Below are positions 9,001-18,420 of a stretch of DNA of 64,000 nt, in pieces. Source of the stretch: Neobacillus mesonae (GTDB lineage: Bacteria; Bacillota; Bacilli; Bacillales; Cytobacillaceae). How positions within the stretch are numbered: position 1 is the first letter of the stretch; each line of letters begins with the position of its first letter. The notes under the pieces were generated by a model, which had not been told where the DNA came from, made no database searches, and worked only from the letters and a program-made list of their open reading frames with translations. Made by a program: the position numbers and the translations under genes. The stretch is from NCBI RefSeq assembly GCF_023715155.1, contig NZ_JAMBNQ010000009.1, positions 62,001 to 126,000 of the forward strand. Direction: 5' to 3'.

Positions 9001-9060
9001 AAGAAGGCAAGTGTCAATGATCCCGCTATGGTATGGAGATAGATTGACGCTTCCTTTCTT
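9001..9060. terminator. Hairpin between convergent garR and yuxH
   Basis: Arms at 9001-9018 and 9043-9060 are inverted repeats with a few mismatches (GTGTCAAT/ATTGACGC and AAGAAGG/CCTTTCTT). The position between two convergent genes suggests a bidirectional terminator, though no long T-tract is present on either side. Confidence 0.5.
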
Positions 9061-9089
9061 ACCGGGTGGAAAAGAGGTTCCTTTTCTAT

Positions 9090-10313
9090 CTACATTAAAT
9101 TATTCGACCATCTAAAAGCTTCATTGTAGTATTTTAGGGCGATGTCTTCCTCTATTCCAAGCGTTTTACACCAACAGCTGAAGTTTTCCCATTCCGCTTT
9201 TTCAATTGAAATACCCAGGTCCAGTACATCTTTTAATGAGTTGGAATTTCCTTTAAGTGCTTCACAAATGTCCTCCTGAAGCGGCATTAATTGCAGTACG
9301 TCTTCCATTTTTATTCCCAGCAGTACATTCATTAAAGAGAACATGCCGGTTAGGAAATAGGAAGATGCTTCCTTTGATTTATTCTGGTGGATGGCCGTCA
9401 GCTCGCACATTTTTGCTCTTGTTAAGCTGTTTGTAAGGATTTCTTTTGACCATTCGGATTTACCGGTTACATTGCCTCTGATGGCAAAGATATACAGCCA
9501 TTTTTTTAATTCATTTATTCCAAGACGAATGACGGCCTGTTTAATGGAGTTAATTTTGCTTATTGGGCGATAGGCCGGTGAATTGATTAGTTTTAATAGT
9601 TTATAGGATAAGGATAGATCCTGCTCAATCAACTGAGATATGTAAGTAAGATCTGGCTCGCTGGTGGATAAATGATTGATAATCAAAAAATAGTTTTGAA
9701 AATATTCCGGTACGTCCCGGGTGGACAGGACAACAGGCTTCGAAAAATAGTACCCTTGAAAATATTCGTAGCCTTCTTCCACAGCAGTTTTAAACTCCTC
9801 ATGGGTTTCTACTTTTTCAGCAAGCAGCTTGATATGATATTTATCCGAAACCGCTTTAATCAGACGCCTCATTGACTCAGAGGTTTGCCGAAAGTCAACT
9901 TTAATAATATCTGCCTGTTCGATTAATGGAAAAGAATAGGGGTTGCCTGCATCTAAAATAAAATCATCAAGGGCAATTTGATAGCCTTTGCTCTTTAGTT
10001 CTTTACAAATATCCAATAGTTCCGGCCCGATTTTTACCGTTTCCAAGATTTCGACGACAATTTCATTTTGCTTAAAATAGGCAGGCAGCTTTATTTGAAG
10101 CAGTTTTTCAGTAAAATTAATAAAACAGGGCTTTCCATTAGATAGTTCATTGATTCCTATATTAATAAAACTATTAATGATGACATCTGTTGTTGCCATA
10201 TCCCCATCGATTTCCGGAAACTTATTTTCCTGATTATTGCGGTACAGCAGCTCATAAGCGAAAATCTCTCTCTTTTTCGTAAATATTGGCTGTCTGGCGA
10301 CAAAAACCTCCAT
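9090..10313 (-). CDS. yuxH: EAL-HDOD signalling protein, YuxH type
   Basis: 407 aa. The N-terminal EAL-like domain starts FVARQPIFTKKREIFAYELLYR; the EAL tripeptide is replaced by ELL, and later motifs are EILETV, ALDDF and AEKVET. The C-terminal HDOD domain runs from about residue 200 (LIEQDLSLSYKLLKLINSP). This is the architecture of B. subtilis YuxH. The altered EAL signature suggests weak or absent c-di-GMP hydrolysis and perhaps ligand sensing instead. A chemotaxis receptor gene lies upstream on the same strand but is separated by about 190 nt and a hairpin. Confidence 0.88.
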   Translation of the reverse strand: MEVFVARQPIFTKKREIFAYELLYRNNQENKFPEIDGDMATTDVIINSFINIGINELSNGKPCFINFTEKLLQIKLPAYFKQNEIVVEILETVKIGPELLDICKELKSKGYQIALDDFILDAGNPYSFPLIEQADIIKVDFRQTSESMRRLIKAVSDKYHIKLLAEKVETHEEFKTAVEEGYEYFQGYYFSKPVVLSTRDVPEYFQNYFLIINHLSTSEPDLTYISQLIEQDLSLSYKLLKLINSPAYRPISKINSIKQAVIRLGINELKKWLYIFAIRGNVTGKSEWSKEILTNSLTRAKMCELTAIHQNKSKEASSYFLTGMFSLMNVLLGIKMEDVLQLMPLQEDICEALKGNSNSLKDVLDLGISIEKAEWENFSCWCKTLGIEEDIALKYYNEAFRWSNNLM

Positions 10314-10449
10314 TTCTATCCCCCCAAGATAGTTAACAAAATACTCTGAAATTAGTTGATATCATTCTTTTCCGTTTTTTGTATATTTCAATCAATATAA
10401 CTATATAGGAAAATAGATTTATGCTCAACTAAAAATTTAGGTGGAAGGA

Positions 10450-10492
10450 GGGCGGTTCTTTTCCCCCTGATAAGAAGGTTTGAAAACCGCCC
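10450..10492 (-). terminator. Hairpin downstream of the chemotaxis receptor gene
   Basis: GGGCGGTT and AACCGCCC pair, with further partial pairing of the flanking T/A runs. It lies 10 nt after the receptor stop. The minus-strand tail is CTTCCACCTAAATTTTT, only moderately T-rich. Confidence 0.55.
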
Positions 10493-10501
10493 AAGTGTTT
10501 C

Positions 10502-12640
10502 CTATTTTAATTTTTTTACCTGACGGTTGACTTCGTTAATAGCGTTTGTGACATCCTCCGCTTCATTGGTTTGAATCTCGATACCAGCGTCCAGCTCTTC
10601 AGCCTGTTTTTGGACATTGCTAATTTCTGCGGTAATCTCCTGTCCATATCGTGCCTGGTCCGTTGCAGCAAGTAACATCTCCTGTACCTTTTGTTTGATG
10701 CTGGTGATATTCCGGACGATTTCCTCAGCCGCTTTGGCCTGTTCCTTTGTTGCATTTGTGACAGAGCCGGTTTGGTTAGAGACATTTTTAACGGCTTGTA
10801 CAATGGTGTGGCTGCCCTGTGCCTGCTCTCTTGTTGCAATCGAAATTTGCTGTACCTGGTCTTTTGTATTTGTAATCCCTCTGACAATTTCCTCTGCGGT
10901 GATCGATTGTTCCTTTGTGGAATGCGTCATTTCCATTGTCTGATTGGCGACATTCTCTACAGCTTTTGTAATAAAATCACTATTCTCTCTTTGTTGTTCG
11001 GTTGCACTGGCAATTTGATTCATTTCCTCTGAAACCTGTGTAATCCCATTAAAAATTTTCTGGATGGCCTGATTGGTTTTTTCAGCCAATTGATTGCCAA
11101 AGCTTACTTTTTCAGCTCCTTCTTTGATAGAAGAAACCGCCACAGAGGTTTCAGCTTGGATTCCTTTGATCAATCCGGCAATTTCTTTGGTTGCCTTAGC
11201 AGAACGTTCCGCCAGTTTCCGCACCTCTTCAGCTACAACTGAAAATCCTTTGCCGTGTTCTCCCACCCGGGCTGCTTCAATGGCTGCGTTCAATGCCAAT
11301 AAATTGGTTTGCTCGGCAATATCATCAATGACTTCAATAATGCTGCCAATCTCCTCAGAACTTTTGCCAAGACCTTGCATGATATCAGCAGCCTGGGTAA
11401 TGGACTTGGAGATTTCGTTCATGCCGCTTAAGGTTTCCTGTAATGCAGTTGTTCCCTCAAGAGCATCCTGCTTAACAGAACTGCTTAGCTCATTGACAAG
11501 TTGGGCACTATCGGCTACTTGTTTAATAGAAGCCATCATCTCTTCCACAGCTTTGGAAGTTTGTTCAGCAGTGGCAGTCAAACTGTTGGCGTGTTCACTC
11601 ACACCCTTGATGGAGGTGCTCATTTCTTCTATGGCAGCGGAGATTTGTTCCACTTCCAAACTTGCATTTCCTACATTCCCTGCCACCTGTTCAATTGTGG
11701 TCATCATTTCTTCAATGGCCGAAGAGGTTTCCTCTGCAGAAGCAGCCAAAGTATCAGTACTGCTTGCAACGAGATTAATAGAGGCACTCATTTCCTCGAT
11801 GGCAGCAGAAATTTCATCCACTCCTGATGATGTAATCGTGGCATTTCCCGCCGACACCTTAATTGATTCGACCAGTTCATTCACGGAATGATTTGCATTG
11901 ATCATTGAAGCGTCCAGTTCTCCGGCACTTTTAGCAGTATGTTCGATGGATTGTTTAATACTGGATATCGAATTCGTCGATACCTCCACACTTTTTACCA
12001 GTCTTTTCACCATCCTCGAAATAGTCCTGGTCATGATAAAAGCAATAATGGAGCTGAAAATAGATGCAATAACTGACAGAATCAAGACTTCATAATTAAA
12101 CTTATTTGAGTCTTGATAGGACTGTTCAATCATTCCGTCCGTCTTCTGCTGGGCAGACTTATACAATTTTTGAAGTAATACCGTATTTTGTGTGCTGATG
12201 GTATCCAGTTCTTTTACCTGTGCCTGGACGGCGTCAGCTTTATTTTTTTCAGATGCTCCCAGGAAGGCTGGAAGCATGGTTATGTATTTGTTGAAATTTT
12301 GATTCACTTCGTCCAGTAACTCCTGATCGCTTGCTGAAAACTTTAGTTTGCTTGCCTTGTCTAAGTTTTTTTTAATAGAATCGATTTCCTTGTTGATTTG
12401 TTCTGATTGAATTTCCTGTGTCAAGGCATGTTTCACGGTATATTGACTCATTTCTGCAAATTCTGCTTTCAGGTCACCTATCACCACAATCTTGGGCACG
12501 TCCAATTCTCCGATGGCAACGGTCTGGTCCCGAAGATGGTTCACATTATTGTAGGAAACATCTGTTATGACGATAAAGAAAAGGATAATAATAATATAAC
12601 TGCCCATTTGTTTCAGATTCATCGACATATTTTTTATCAT
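10502..12640 (-). CDS. Methyl-accepting chemotaxis protein
   Basis: 712-aa receptor. A first membrane segment lies at about 12-30 and a second near 185-205 ([19 protein letters not shown]), enclosing an extracellular region rich in Lys/Gln helices of the four-helix-bundle type. The cytoplasmic part is a long coiled coil with the hairpin tip [24 protein letters not shown], the CheA/CheW contact site. It is unusually rich in repeated [17 protein letters not shown] heptads. The ligand is unknown. The start at 12640 has only a weak AGGTCG ahead. A 265-aa antisense frame inside it (11094-11891) follows from its repetitive Ala/Glu codons. Confidence 0.93.
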   Translation of the reverse strand: MIKNMSMNLKQMGSYIIIILFFIVITDVSYNNVNHLRDQTVAIGELDVPKIVVIGDLKAEFAEMSQYTVKHALTQEIQSEQINKEIDSIKKNLDKASKLKFSASDQELLDEVNQNFNKYITMLPAFLGASEKNKADAVQAQVKELDTISTQNTVLLQKLYKSAQQKTDGMIEQSYQDSNKFNYEVLILSVIASIFSSIIAFIMTRTISRMVKRLVKSVEVSTNSISSIKQSIEHTAKSAGELDASMINANHSVNELVESIKVSAGNATITSSGVDEISAAIEEMSASINLVASSTDTLAASAEETSSAIEEMMTTIEQVAGNVGNASLEVEQISAAIEEMSTSIKGVSEHANSLTATAEQTSKAVEEMMASIKQVADSAQLVNELSSSVKQDALEGTTALQETLSGMNEISKSITQAADIMQGLGKSSEEIGSIIEVIDDIAEQTNLLALNAAIEAARVGEHGKGFSVVAEEVRKLAERSAKATKEIAGLIKGIQAETSVAVSSIKEGAEKVSFGNQLAEKTNQAIQKIFNGITQVSEEMNQIASATEQQRENSDFITKAVENVANQTMEMTHSTKEQSITAEEIVRGITNTKDQVQQISIATREQAQGSHTIVQAVKNVSNQTGSVTNATKEQAKAAEEIVRNITSIKQKVQEMLLAATDQARYGQEITAEISNVQKQAEELDAGIEIQTNEAEDVTNAINEVNRQVKKLK

Positions 12641-12871
12641 TCGACCTATTTCACCCCTGCTATTGTTATTACTATAAAAATACCATTTTTATCTAGTCGG
12701 AAAGTCTTGGGTTTATGGCAATTGTGTTACAATGCAGGAACGGTTTTTAAAACCCGAATGATGGTTTTCTCAACACGATCAACGCTTTTTAAAAGGAATC
12801 TGTTTGCGGGTTTATCTAAAAAGTGGTACGTTCATGTAAAAAGAAGCTGTATCTTTTAGGGAGGGCACGGC

Positions 12872-13786
12872 ATGAAAAAAACAGTGATCATTGACACGGA
12901 CCCGGGAATTGATGATGCCATTGCTATTTTTCTAGCATTAACATCAGAAAAATTAGATGTAAAATTAATTACCACAACAGCTGGTAATCTTCCGGTAGAA
13001 AAGGTGACGTCCAATGCATTAAAGCTTGTGCATTTAACAGGAAAGAAAGGAATAGAAATAGCAAAAGGAGCCAGGAAACCGCTGATTAAAACATTATTTA
13101 CGGCAGAGGAGTTCCATGGGGAAAATGGTTTAGGCGGTGTGGAGCTTCCGGAAGGAAATCAAAAGGAAAGTAGATATCATGCTGTAGAGGCAATGAAGGA
13201 TTTAATCTCTAACTCCAAGGAAAAGGTCCATATTGTTGCGATTGGCCCGTTAACCAATGTAGCCAGCCTCATCATCGCTTATCCCAATATCCTGAATCGA
13301 ATTGAGCAGCTTTCGATCATGGGCGGTGCTTATGAAGGGGGAAACGCAACTCCCACTGCGGAATTTAATATGTATGTTGACCCTGAAGCGGCACAAATCG
13401 TCTTTAACTCAGGGATTCCAATTGCCTTATTTGGATTAGATGTAACCCATAAAGCCGTACTATTTCAGGAAGATATTGAAAAAATAAGAGGAATTGGAAA
13501 TCGGGTAAGTGATGCAGCGGCAGGGATGCTGGATTTTTATACGAAGGGCAGAACAAATGGGATGCCTATGCATGATGCCTGTGCGGTCGCCTATTTGATT
13601 AACCCTGACCTCTTTACCTTTATTCCATGCAATGTCCAGGTTGAAACAAAAGGGGAATTCACCTATGGTCAAACGATTATTGATAAAAACAGGCTGTCAG
13701 ACCGGCCGATTAATGCAAAGGCAGCCTTTGAGGTGGATCGGGAGGAACTTGCCAGCATGATTTACCGCTCGCTTTCCTCCTTCTAA
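12872..13786 (+). CDS. Inosine-uridine type nucleoside hydrolase
   Basis: 304 aa. The calcium-binding N-terminal motif DTDPGIDDAIAI is present, as are NVASLIIAYP, MGGAYEGGNATPTAEFN and HDACAVAYL, the full set of active-site landmarks of the IU-nucleoside hydrolase fold. It cleaves the N-glycosidic bond of ribonucleosides to give base and ribose for salvage. The ATG follows AGGGAGGG. The gene stands alone with its own terminator. Which nucleosides are preferred cannot be told from sequence. Confidence 0.92.
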   Translation: MKKTVIIDTDPGIDDAIAIFLALTSEKLDVKLITTTAGNLPVEKVTSNALKLVHLTGKKGIEIAKGARKPLIKTLFTAEEFHGENGLGGVELPEGNQKESRYHAVEAMKDLISNSKEKVHIVAIGPLTNVASLIIAYPNILNRIEQLSIMGGAYEGGNATPTAEFNMYVDPEAAQIVFNSGIPIALFGLDVTHKAVLFQEDIEKIRGIGNRVSDAAAGMLDFYTKGRTNGMPMHDACAVAYLINPDLFTFIPCNVQVETKGEFTYGQTIIDKNRLSDRPINAKAAFEVDREELASMIYRSLSSF

Positions 13787-13793
13787 AAAGTTT

Positions 13794-13824
13794 GCAGAGA
13801 GTTTATAGCACTCTCTGCTTTTTT
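13794..13824 (+). terminator. Terminator of the nucleoside hydrolase gene
   Basis: Perfect 9-bp stem GCAGAGAGT/ACTCTCTGC with a 7-nt loop and a TTTTTT tail, 7 nt after the stop codon. It ends just before the stop of the convergent sigma factor gene. Confidence 0.93.
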
Positions 13825-13827
13825 ACT

Positions 13828-14307
13828 TTATTTTGCAGACATTTCTCCCTTCAATTTCTCTCGTGCCCCGGCACGCCAATTTTTGACGGCTGAAACTGAC
13901 ACATTTTCTTGTGCGGCGATTTCTCTGATGGATAAATCGAAATGGACCGTGTAGTTGAGCCACTTTCTTTGGTTTGCTGTCAGCGATTGCATGTGTTCAA
14001 GAAGATCCCAGTCTAATTCACTCTTGGGTGGTTCCTCAATCAATTCCCAAAACTCTTCTGTGGGGCAGACCGTTGTTTCTTCCTCATGGATGGACCTTTT
14101 TAATTCCGTCAGCAGTCTGCCTTTGATATACGAGTAGGCATAACTGGTGAAATTCCCTTTCTCAGGGTCAAACCTTCGGCTGGCGTCCCAAAGTGCAATT
14201 AAGGCATGCTGGAAAAATTCCTCCTTGTTTTTATAAATGTGTAAGGTGTTTATGATCTTGTGCATCATTGGCTGGTACTGCTCGGCTAATTGTTCAAAAC
14301 TTTCCAC
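13828..14307 (-). CDS. Sigma-70 family RNA polymerase sigma factor, orphan
   Basis: 159 aa starting at a GTG with GAAGGG ahead. Region 2 covers about residues 5-70 (FFQHALIALWDASRRFDPEKGNF then TSYAYSYIKGRL, the core-binding and -10 helix). A short acidic linker (EEPPKSELDWD) follows, then region 4 with a helix-turn-helix (SIREIAAQENVSVSAVKNWR). Regions 1 and 3 are absent. No anti-sigma gene is adjacent, so how it is held inactive is not visible. Its promoter set is unknown; I do not recognise a named B. subtilis orthologue with confidence. Confidence 0.85.
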   Translation of the reverse strand: MESFEQLAEQYQPMMHKIINTLHIYKNKEEFFQHALIALWDASRRFDPEKGNFTSYAYSYIKGRLLTELKRSIHEEETTVCPTEEFWELIEEPPKSELDWDLLEHMQSLTANQRKWLNYTVHFDLSIREIAAQENVSVSAVKNWRAGAREKLKGEMSAK

Positions 14308-14621
14308 GACGAAAACCCTTCAGGAAAGCGCGCTTTTCCATGTATTCCCGGGTACCTTTACCATAGCGGGAATCTTCAGCTTGTACGAATTCCTAAATGA
14401 CTGATTTGAGTGAGAAAAACGCTTTTAAGAGTCAATTTGCCTTTAGAAAATCAATTTTAAAGGGGGTTTTCCTCTTATTTATCTGAATTTATTACCAGTT
14501 AATAGACATCTTAAATCATAATGGGCTGCATCAGATACATTCACAACTTCCTTCTGAAAATTGAAGAAAATATATAAAATGGATATGATAAAACAAAATC
14601 CACGCACTGAAGGTGATCCTA

Positions 14622-15977
14622 TTGACTTTTTCCAAAAAAATAAAAAAATACAAGACGATGCAGCTTAACCCTGCACATATTTTAATACTTGGTTTTATTG
14701 CATTGATCTTTATTGGGACGTGTTTATTTATGATCCCGGCTGCCACAAAAGACAGACATCATCTCAGCTTAATTGATGCATTATTTGAAGCGACTTCAGC
14801 TGTTTGTGTAACAGGTTTGGGGGTAGTCGATACGGGTACTACCTTTACTTTGTTTGGCCAAATCGTTTTGCTTCTGCTCGTTCAACTGGGCGGCTGGGGA
14901 TTTATGACGAGTGGAATTCTCATATTTATTTTATTAGGAAAAAAGATTGGATTTAAACAAAGACTCCTGCTTCAAGAATCTATGAATACATTTTCAATGC
15001 AAGGAATTATTAAACTTGTACAAAGAGTTATTATTATTACCTTACTAGTGGAGGCTGTGGGAGCTATTTTCTTAGCGATAAGATGGGGACAGGACATGAG
15101 TGCGGGAAAAGCCATCTACTATGGTATCTTTCATTCTATTTCGGCATTTAACAACGCTGGTTTTGGCCTGGAGTCAGACAGCTTGAGCAAATGGGCAGGT
15201 GACCCGACTGTAAATATCGTTATCACTTCATTATTTATAATCGGCGGAATTGGTTTTTTCGTGGTCGAAGACATCTTTAAAAAGAGAAATATATTTAAGT
15301 TCTCCCTGCACACGAAAATAGTGCTGACTGTTACTATATTTCTTAATATTATAAGTACCTTCATCATTTTTGCATTGGAATATAATAATCCTGCGACTTT
15401 AGGGAACTTGGGGACAGAGGACAAATGGTGGGCTGCTTATTTTCAGGGAGTTGTTACCCGTACAGCAGGCTTTAATACGATAGATATCGGACAAATGACA
15501 TCCAGTTCGCTTGTCTTAATGATAGGATTAATGTTTATTGGGGCATCATCCGGCTCAACAGGAGGAGGAATTAAAGTGACAACATTTGCTTTGCTGCTTC
15601 TTGCTTTATGGTCGGTTTTAACAAACAAGGAAGATATAAATGTGTTTAAACGGAGGATTCCGTCCTCCCAAGTATTTAGGGCGTTGTCAATCGCCGTATC
15701 AGGTGTTATTTTTATCTTCATCATTTTCTTTTTTCTTACCATTACCGAAAAAGGTGCTGATATAGAAGCGATTATATTTGAAACCGTTTCTGCTTTCGGT
15801 ACCGTTGGACTGAGCACCGGTTTAACAGGTGATTTAAGCCCTGCAGGCCGTATCTTAATAACCATCATGATGTTTATAGGGAGACTTGGCCCATTAACCA
15901 TGGCTTTTGCCTTGGCGAGACGTTCAAATAAATTATCAAAAATCCGTTATGCAGAAGAAAAGATACTCATTGGATAA
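14622..15977 (+). CDS. Potassium uptake channel subunit, TrkH/KtrB/KtrD family
   Basis: 451-aa integral membrane protein with four M1-P-M2 repeats. The four filter loops are TSAVCVTGLG, SAFNNAGFG, VTRTAGFN and SAFGTVGLS, each with the conserved Gly that selects K+. The glycine-rich gate in repeat 3 is SSGSTGGGIK. GAAGGTGAT ends 5 nt before the TTG at 14622, which I take as start; a GTG at 14613 falls inside that ribosome site. The partner gating subunit (KtrA/KtrC) is not nearby, which resembles the stand-alone ktrD of B. subtilis. KtrB versus KtrD cannot be separated by eye. Confidence 0.9.
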   Translation: MTFSKKIKKYKTMQLNPAHILILGFIALIFIGTCLFMIPAATKDRHHLSLIDALFEATSAVCVTGLGVVDTGTTFTLFGQIVLLLLVQLGGWGFMTSGILIFILLGKKIGFKQRLLLQESMNTFSMQGIIKLVQRVIIITLLVEAVGAIFLAIRWGQDMSAGKAIYYGIFHSISAFNNAGFGLESDSLSKWAGDPTVNIVITSLFIIGGIGFFVVEDIFKKRNIFKFSLHTKIVLTVTIFLNIISTFIIFALEYNNPATLGNLGTEDKWWAAYFQGVVTRTAGFNTIDIGQMTSSSLVLMIGLMFIGASSGSTGGGIKVTTFALLLLALWSVLTNKEDINVFKRRIPSSQVFRALSIAVSGVIFIFIIFFFLTITEKGADIEAIIFETVSAFGTVGLSTGLTGDLSPAGRILITIMMFIGRLGPLTMAFALARRSNKLSKIRYAEEKILIG

Positions 15978-16131
15978 TGTACATCATATAACCTTTTTTG
16001 CTGCTTATGCGGGAAAAATAAAGCGGTTTTTGCGGCCTTAGACAGTTTGCTCCTTATTCATGGGGGGGAGTGGGTTCTATAAGCTTATTGAATTGGAAAT
16101 AAATAGACTAATGAGTCCCGGAGGTTTTTCA

Positions 16132-16569
16132 ATGGCAAAGTTAAAGTATTTAGAACCCACAGACCTGCTTGAAAAAATCTATGCCACCTTATGCTCAGAA
16201 TATGAAGATGCCAAGCATTATGAGAATGAACTGGATCAGGAAGAAATAAAGGTCACTAAGGCCCGGCTGACGAAAAAAATATTCAATGAGTTTGTGGTGG
16301 ATGAAGAGTATTTTTTAACGATGAACCAAGAAACATTTAATGAACGATACCACTTATACGAGGAAGATTTTTTAAAACTGATCAAGGAATGCAGTGAAAA
16401 TGGGGTAGATTATGATACTTTCCTGCAAATTATTGATGATTTAATTGCCAGTGCTAAATTCCGGCTGCATGCGTTCGAACAGCTGACCGATGAAATTGAG
16501 AAACTTCATGAGACAGAAGAAGAGGAAGATGAAGAAGAAGGGCCGGATGAAGAGGAAGAGGAGGAGTAA
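16132..16569 (+). CDS. Hypothetical acidic protein with Glu-rich tail
   Basis: 145 aa from an ATG with GGAGG at the right distance; the frame stays open upstream to 16060 but without a ribosome site. Helical, soluble and acidic, with Tyr-rich N-terminal half (YLEPTDLLEKIYATLCSEYEDAKHY, split here as one helix region) and a C-terminal run of almost pure Glu/Asp from about residue 125. No membrane segment and no domain I recognise. It ends EEE-stop, facing a convergent small gene that also ends EEE-stop only 3 nt away. Confidence 0.75.
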   Translation: MAKLKYLEPTDLLEKIYATLCSEYEDAKHYENELDQEEIKVTKARLTKKIFNEFVVDEEYFLTMNQETFNERYHLYEEDFLKLIKECSENGVDYDTFLQIIDDLIASAKFRLHAFEQLTDEIEKLHETEEEEDEEEGPDEEEEEE

Positions 16570-16588
16570 TCATTACTCCTCCTCTTTT
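16553..16588. terminator. Bidirectional terminator built from two convergent stop codons
   Basis: A near-perfect inverted repeat (AAGAGGAGGAGTAAT, one base, ATTACTCCTCCTCTT) spans the last codons and stop codons of both convergent genes. The plus-strand side continues TTTT and the minus side has TTCC. Both genes encode their terminal Glu codons in the stem. Confidence 0.7.
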
Positions 16589-16734
16589 AGGTCCTCAAAC
16601 AACATTAATTCCGATTGATGAACAAGTTCAATATTGTATTTGAAGTTCTCCTCCTGGATTTCGCAATAATCAGAGGAGTAGTGGAAAAGAACCCGATATT
16701 TTTTGCCTTGATACAAAACGATTTTATTTTTCAA
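16573..16734 (-). CDS. Small conserved-looking hypothetical protein (53 aa)
   Basis: TTG start at 16734 with AAGAGG 8 nt upstream, running to TAA at 16573-16575. The product begins MKNKIVLYQGKKYRVLFHY, continues SSDYCEIQEENFKYNIELVH and ends FEDLKEEE. The alternating hydrophobic pattern and a VLYQGKKYRVL beta hairpin look like a small SH3-like or beta-barrel protein. I know of similar small Bacillus proteins but cannot name the family. Coding support is the ribosome site, the sensible composition and its precise convergent end. Confidence 0.6.
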   Translation of the reverse strand: MKNKIVLYQGKKYRVLFHYSSDYCEIQEENFKYNIELVHQSELMLFEDLKEEE

Positions 16735-16890
16735 AGGAAACAGCCTCTTTCATTATAGGATGAGTGCTTTCGACACTTATTAAAACCTATGTCAAAGATT
16801 GAATGATGATGACTGTTTTTGAAAAAAAGATTTTGGTGAAATTTGGAGTCAGTTTAGCGATGAAGATATAGAGGGAATTAGGAAAAGAAG

Positions 16891-17189
16891 AAGGGGTCTA
16901 GGTGCCCGAAAAGGTGGGGGAGCAAGAGTTTCGGTCAAGTAGAGAGGTTCTAGCTGCCCGAACAGGAGGAGGATCAAGGGTTTCGGTAAAGTAGAAGGGT
17001 TCTAGGTGCCCGAAAAGGTGGGGGAGCAAGAGTTTCGGTAAAGTAGAAAGGTTCTAGCTGCCCGAATAGGTGGGGGAGTAAGAGTTTCGGTAAAGTAGAA
17101 GGGTTCTAGGTGCCCGAAAAGGTGGGGGAGCAAGAGTTTCGGTAAAGTAGAAGGGTTCTAGGTGCCCGAAAAGGTGGGGGAGCAAGATT
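16891..17189. repeat. Tandem array, six copies of a 52-bp unit
   Basis: The core GCCCGAA recurs at 16904, 16956, 17008, 17060, 17112 and 17164, exactly 52 bp apart. Units 3, 5 and 6 are almost identical. Each unit contains CCGAAA and TTTCGG as an inverted repeat around a G-rich AGGTGGGGGAGCAAGAG. G-rich and T-poor on the plus strand, unlike the surrounding DNA. It lies in the 600-nt gap upstream of the small minus-strand gene and downstream of the BASS gene. All frames are broken or of implausible composition. Confidence 0.92.
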
Positions 17190-17296
17190 TGATTAAGATA
17201 ACCGGCCCTTATCAGCCCTCAAAGACGGAAAAAACAGAATCAGAGGTAAGATAATCAATCCCCAATCAACCCCAAAAATCATAAAAGACAAAATAA

Positions 17297-17314
17297 AGGT
17301 CCAATCAAGGACCT
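17297..17314 (-). terminator. Terminator of the BASS transporter gene
   Basis: AGGTCC and GGACCT pair around AATCAA; on the minus strand the tail is TTTATTTTGTCTTTT. It lies 25 nt after the stop. Confidence 0.75.
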
Positions 17315-17338
17315 CTACTAGAATACACCTAAATAAAT

Positions 17339-18316
17339 TCACCCAACCTTAGAAGCTGCAGCAGAGCCCTGACCCTTCCCTCGGTGTGAAAAGGCAAATC
17401 GATTGGCAACAAGCGCACCTAGTGTAAGGTTGACGACCATGTTAGCTACAGCCGGAACAGCGGCGACAGAACTGATATGCTCCATTGCCAGGGTGGAGGA
17501 CAAAGCCGTGTTGCAGATCCCGACATGGAACAGGATGGAGCGGCAGTTCACTTCCGGGACTTTCAAAAACCGGGCGAATCCATACCCCGCAAACATCGGA
17601 ATGGCTACCTGCAAAAAGACAGCCGCAAAAACCAATGGAAGCTGATCCAGCTGCTGCTGCAGGGATGCTTGGGCACTGGATACCACTGATAAGACCACAA
17701 TAAATAAGGCCATTGTCGACAAAAAGGATGTGTAAGGTTTGACGTACTCCACTTTCCGCGGCCACTTCCATTGTAAAAATAACCCCAAAAACAAGGGAAT
17801 AAAAACAATGTAAATAATATTTAAAAATAACGGAAGAAACTCTACATTAATTAACTGACCGGCAAAAAGTTTGACCAATGTCGGTGTGAGCACAGGTGAA
17901 ATGACTGTATCAACAGAAGCCAGGGTAATGCTTAGTGCTACCTCCCCGCCGGCAATAAAGGAATAAAGATTGGCCGATGTCCCGCTCGGAACGGTTCCTG
18001 CTAAAATGACCCCGGTTGCCAGTTCCGGCTTGCCTTGGAAAAATAAATAGGCGATGCACACTGTGATCCCGACCGTAATGGTCCACTTCAGTACTCCCCC
18101 GATAATGGTATACTTTGGTGCTCTTAATACAGATAAGATACTTTCCGTCGAAAGCGACATCCCCATTAATAGAAAAATCATTCCAAGTCCCGGTCCCGTC
18201 AAATGACGGATGGAGATAAAAGCGCCAGGGAATAGATAGGCAATAATCGACATGAATACAATCCATATCGGTAAATATTTCGAAACGATTTTCATGACAA
18301 ACTCAAACACTTTCAC
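17339..18316 (-). CDS. Bile acid:sodium symporter (BASS) family transporter
   Basis: 325-aa membrane protein with about nine to ten hydrophobic helices. Family crossover motifs GTVPSGTSANLYSFIAGGEVALSIT are seen as two adjacent stretches (GTVPSGTSAN and GGEVALSIT), and FHVGICNTALSSTLA later. CAGGGGGC at 7 nt from the GTG at 18316 supports that start over the longer frame to 18349. Bacterial members move small organic anions such as ketopantoate or other acids, usually with sodium. It diverges from the IclR-led acid-degradation operon and may carry the same or a related acid, which is inference from position. Confidence 0.85.
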   Translation of the reverse strand: MKVFEFVMKIVSKYLPIWIVFMSIIAYLFPGAFISIRHLTGPGLGMIFLLMGMSLSTESILSVLRAPKYTIIGGVLKWTITVGITVCIAYLFFQGKPELATGVILAGTVPSGTSANLYSFIAGGEVALSITLASVDTVISPVLTPTLVKLFAGQLINVEFLPLFLNIIYIVFIPLFLGLFLQWKWPRKVEYVKPYTSFLSTMALFIVVLSVVSSAQASLQQQLDQLPLVFAAVFLQVAIPMFAGYGFARFLKVPEVNCRSILFHVGICNTALSSTLAMEHISSVAAVPAVANMVVNLTLGALVANRFAFSHRGKGQGSAAASKVG

Positions 18317-18420
18317 AAAGAAGCCCCCTGAACTATGCGAATCTACCACTATACTTTTCTATATTTTTACATAATCTGCAGACTTTGAGAAGGATTAATT
18401 TTTACAAAAAATATAATTTA

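Noticed and set aside
10440..10500. Riboswitch near the chemotaxis receptor
   Set aside because: The hairpin lies after the stop codon and fits a terminator; no aptamer core was seen.
11094..11891. 265-aa plus-strand ORF
   Set aside because: Antisense to the chemotaxis receptor; Ser/Ala/Ile-rich composition mirrors the receptor's repeated heptads and there is no ribosome site.
14308..14621. c-di-AMP (ydaO type) riboswitch ahead of the potassium channel gene
   Set aside because: Such riboswitches precede some ktr genes, but I found none of the conserved segments here.
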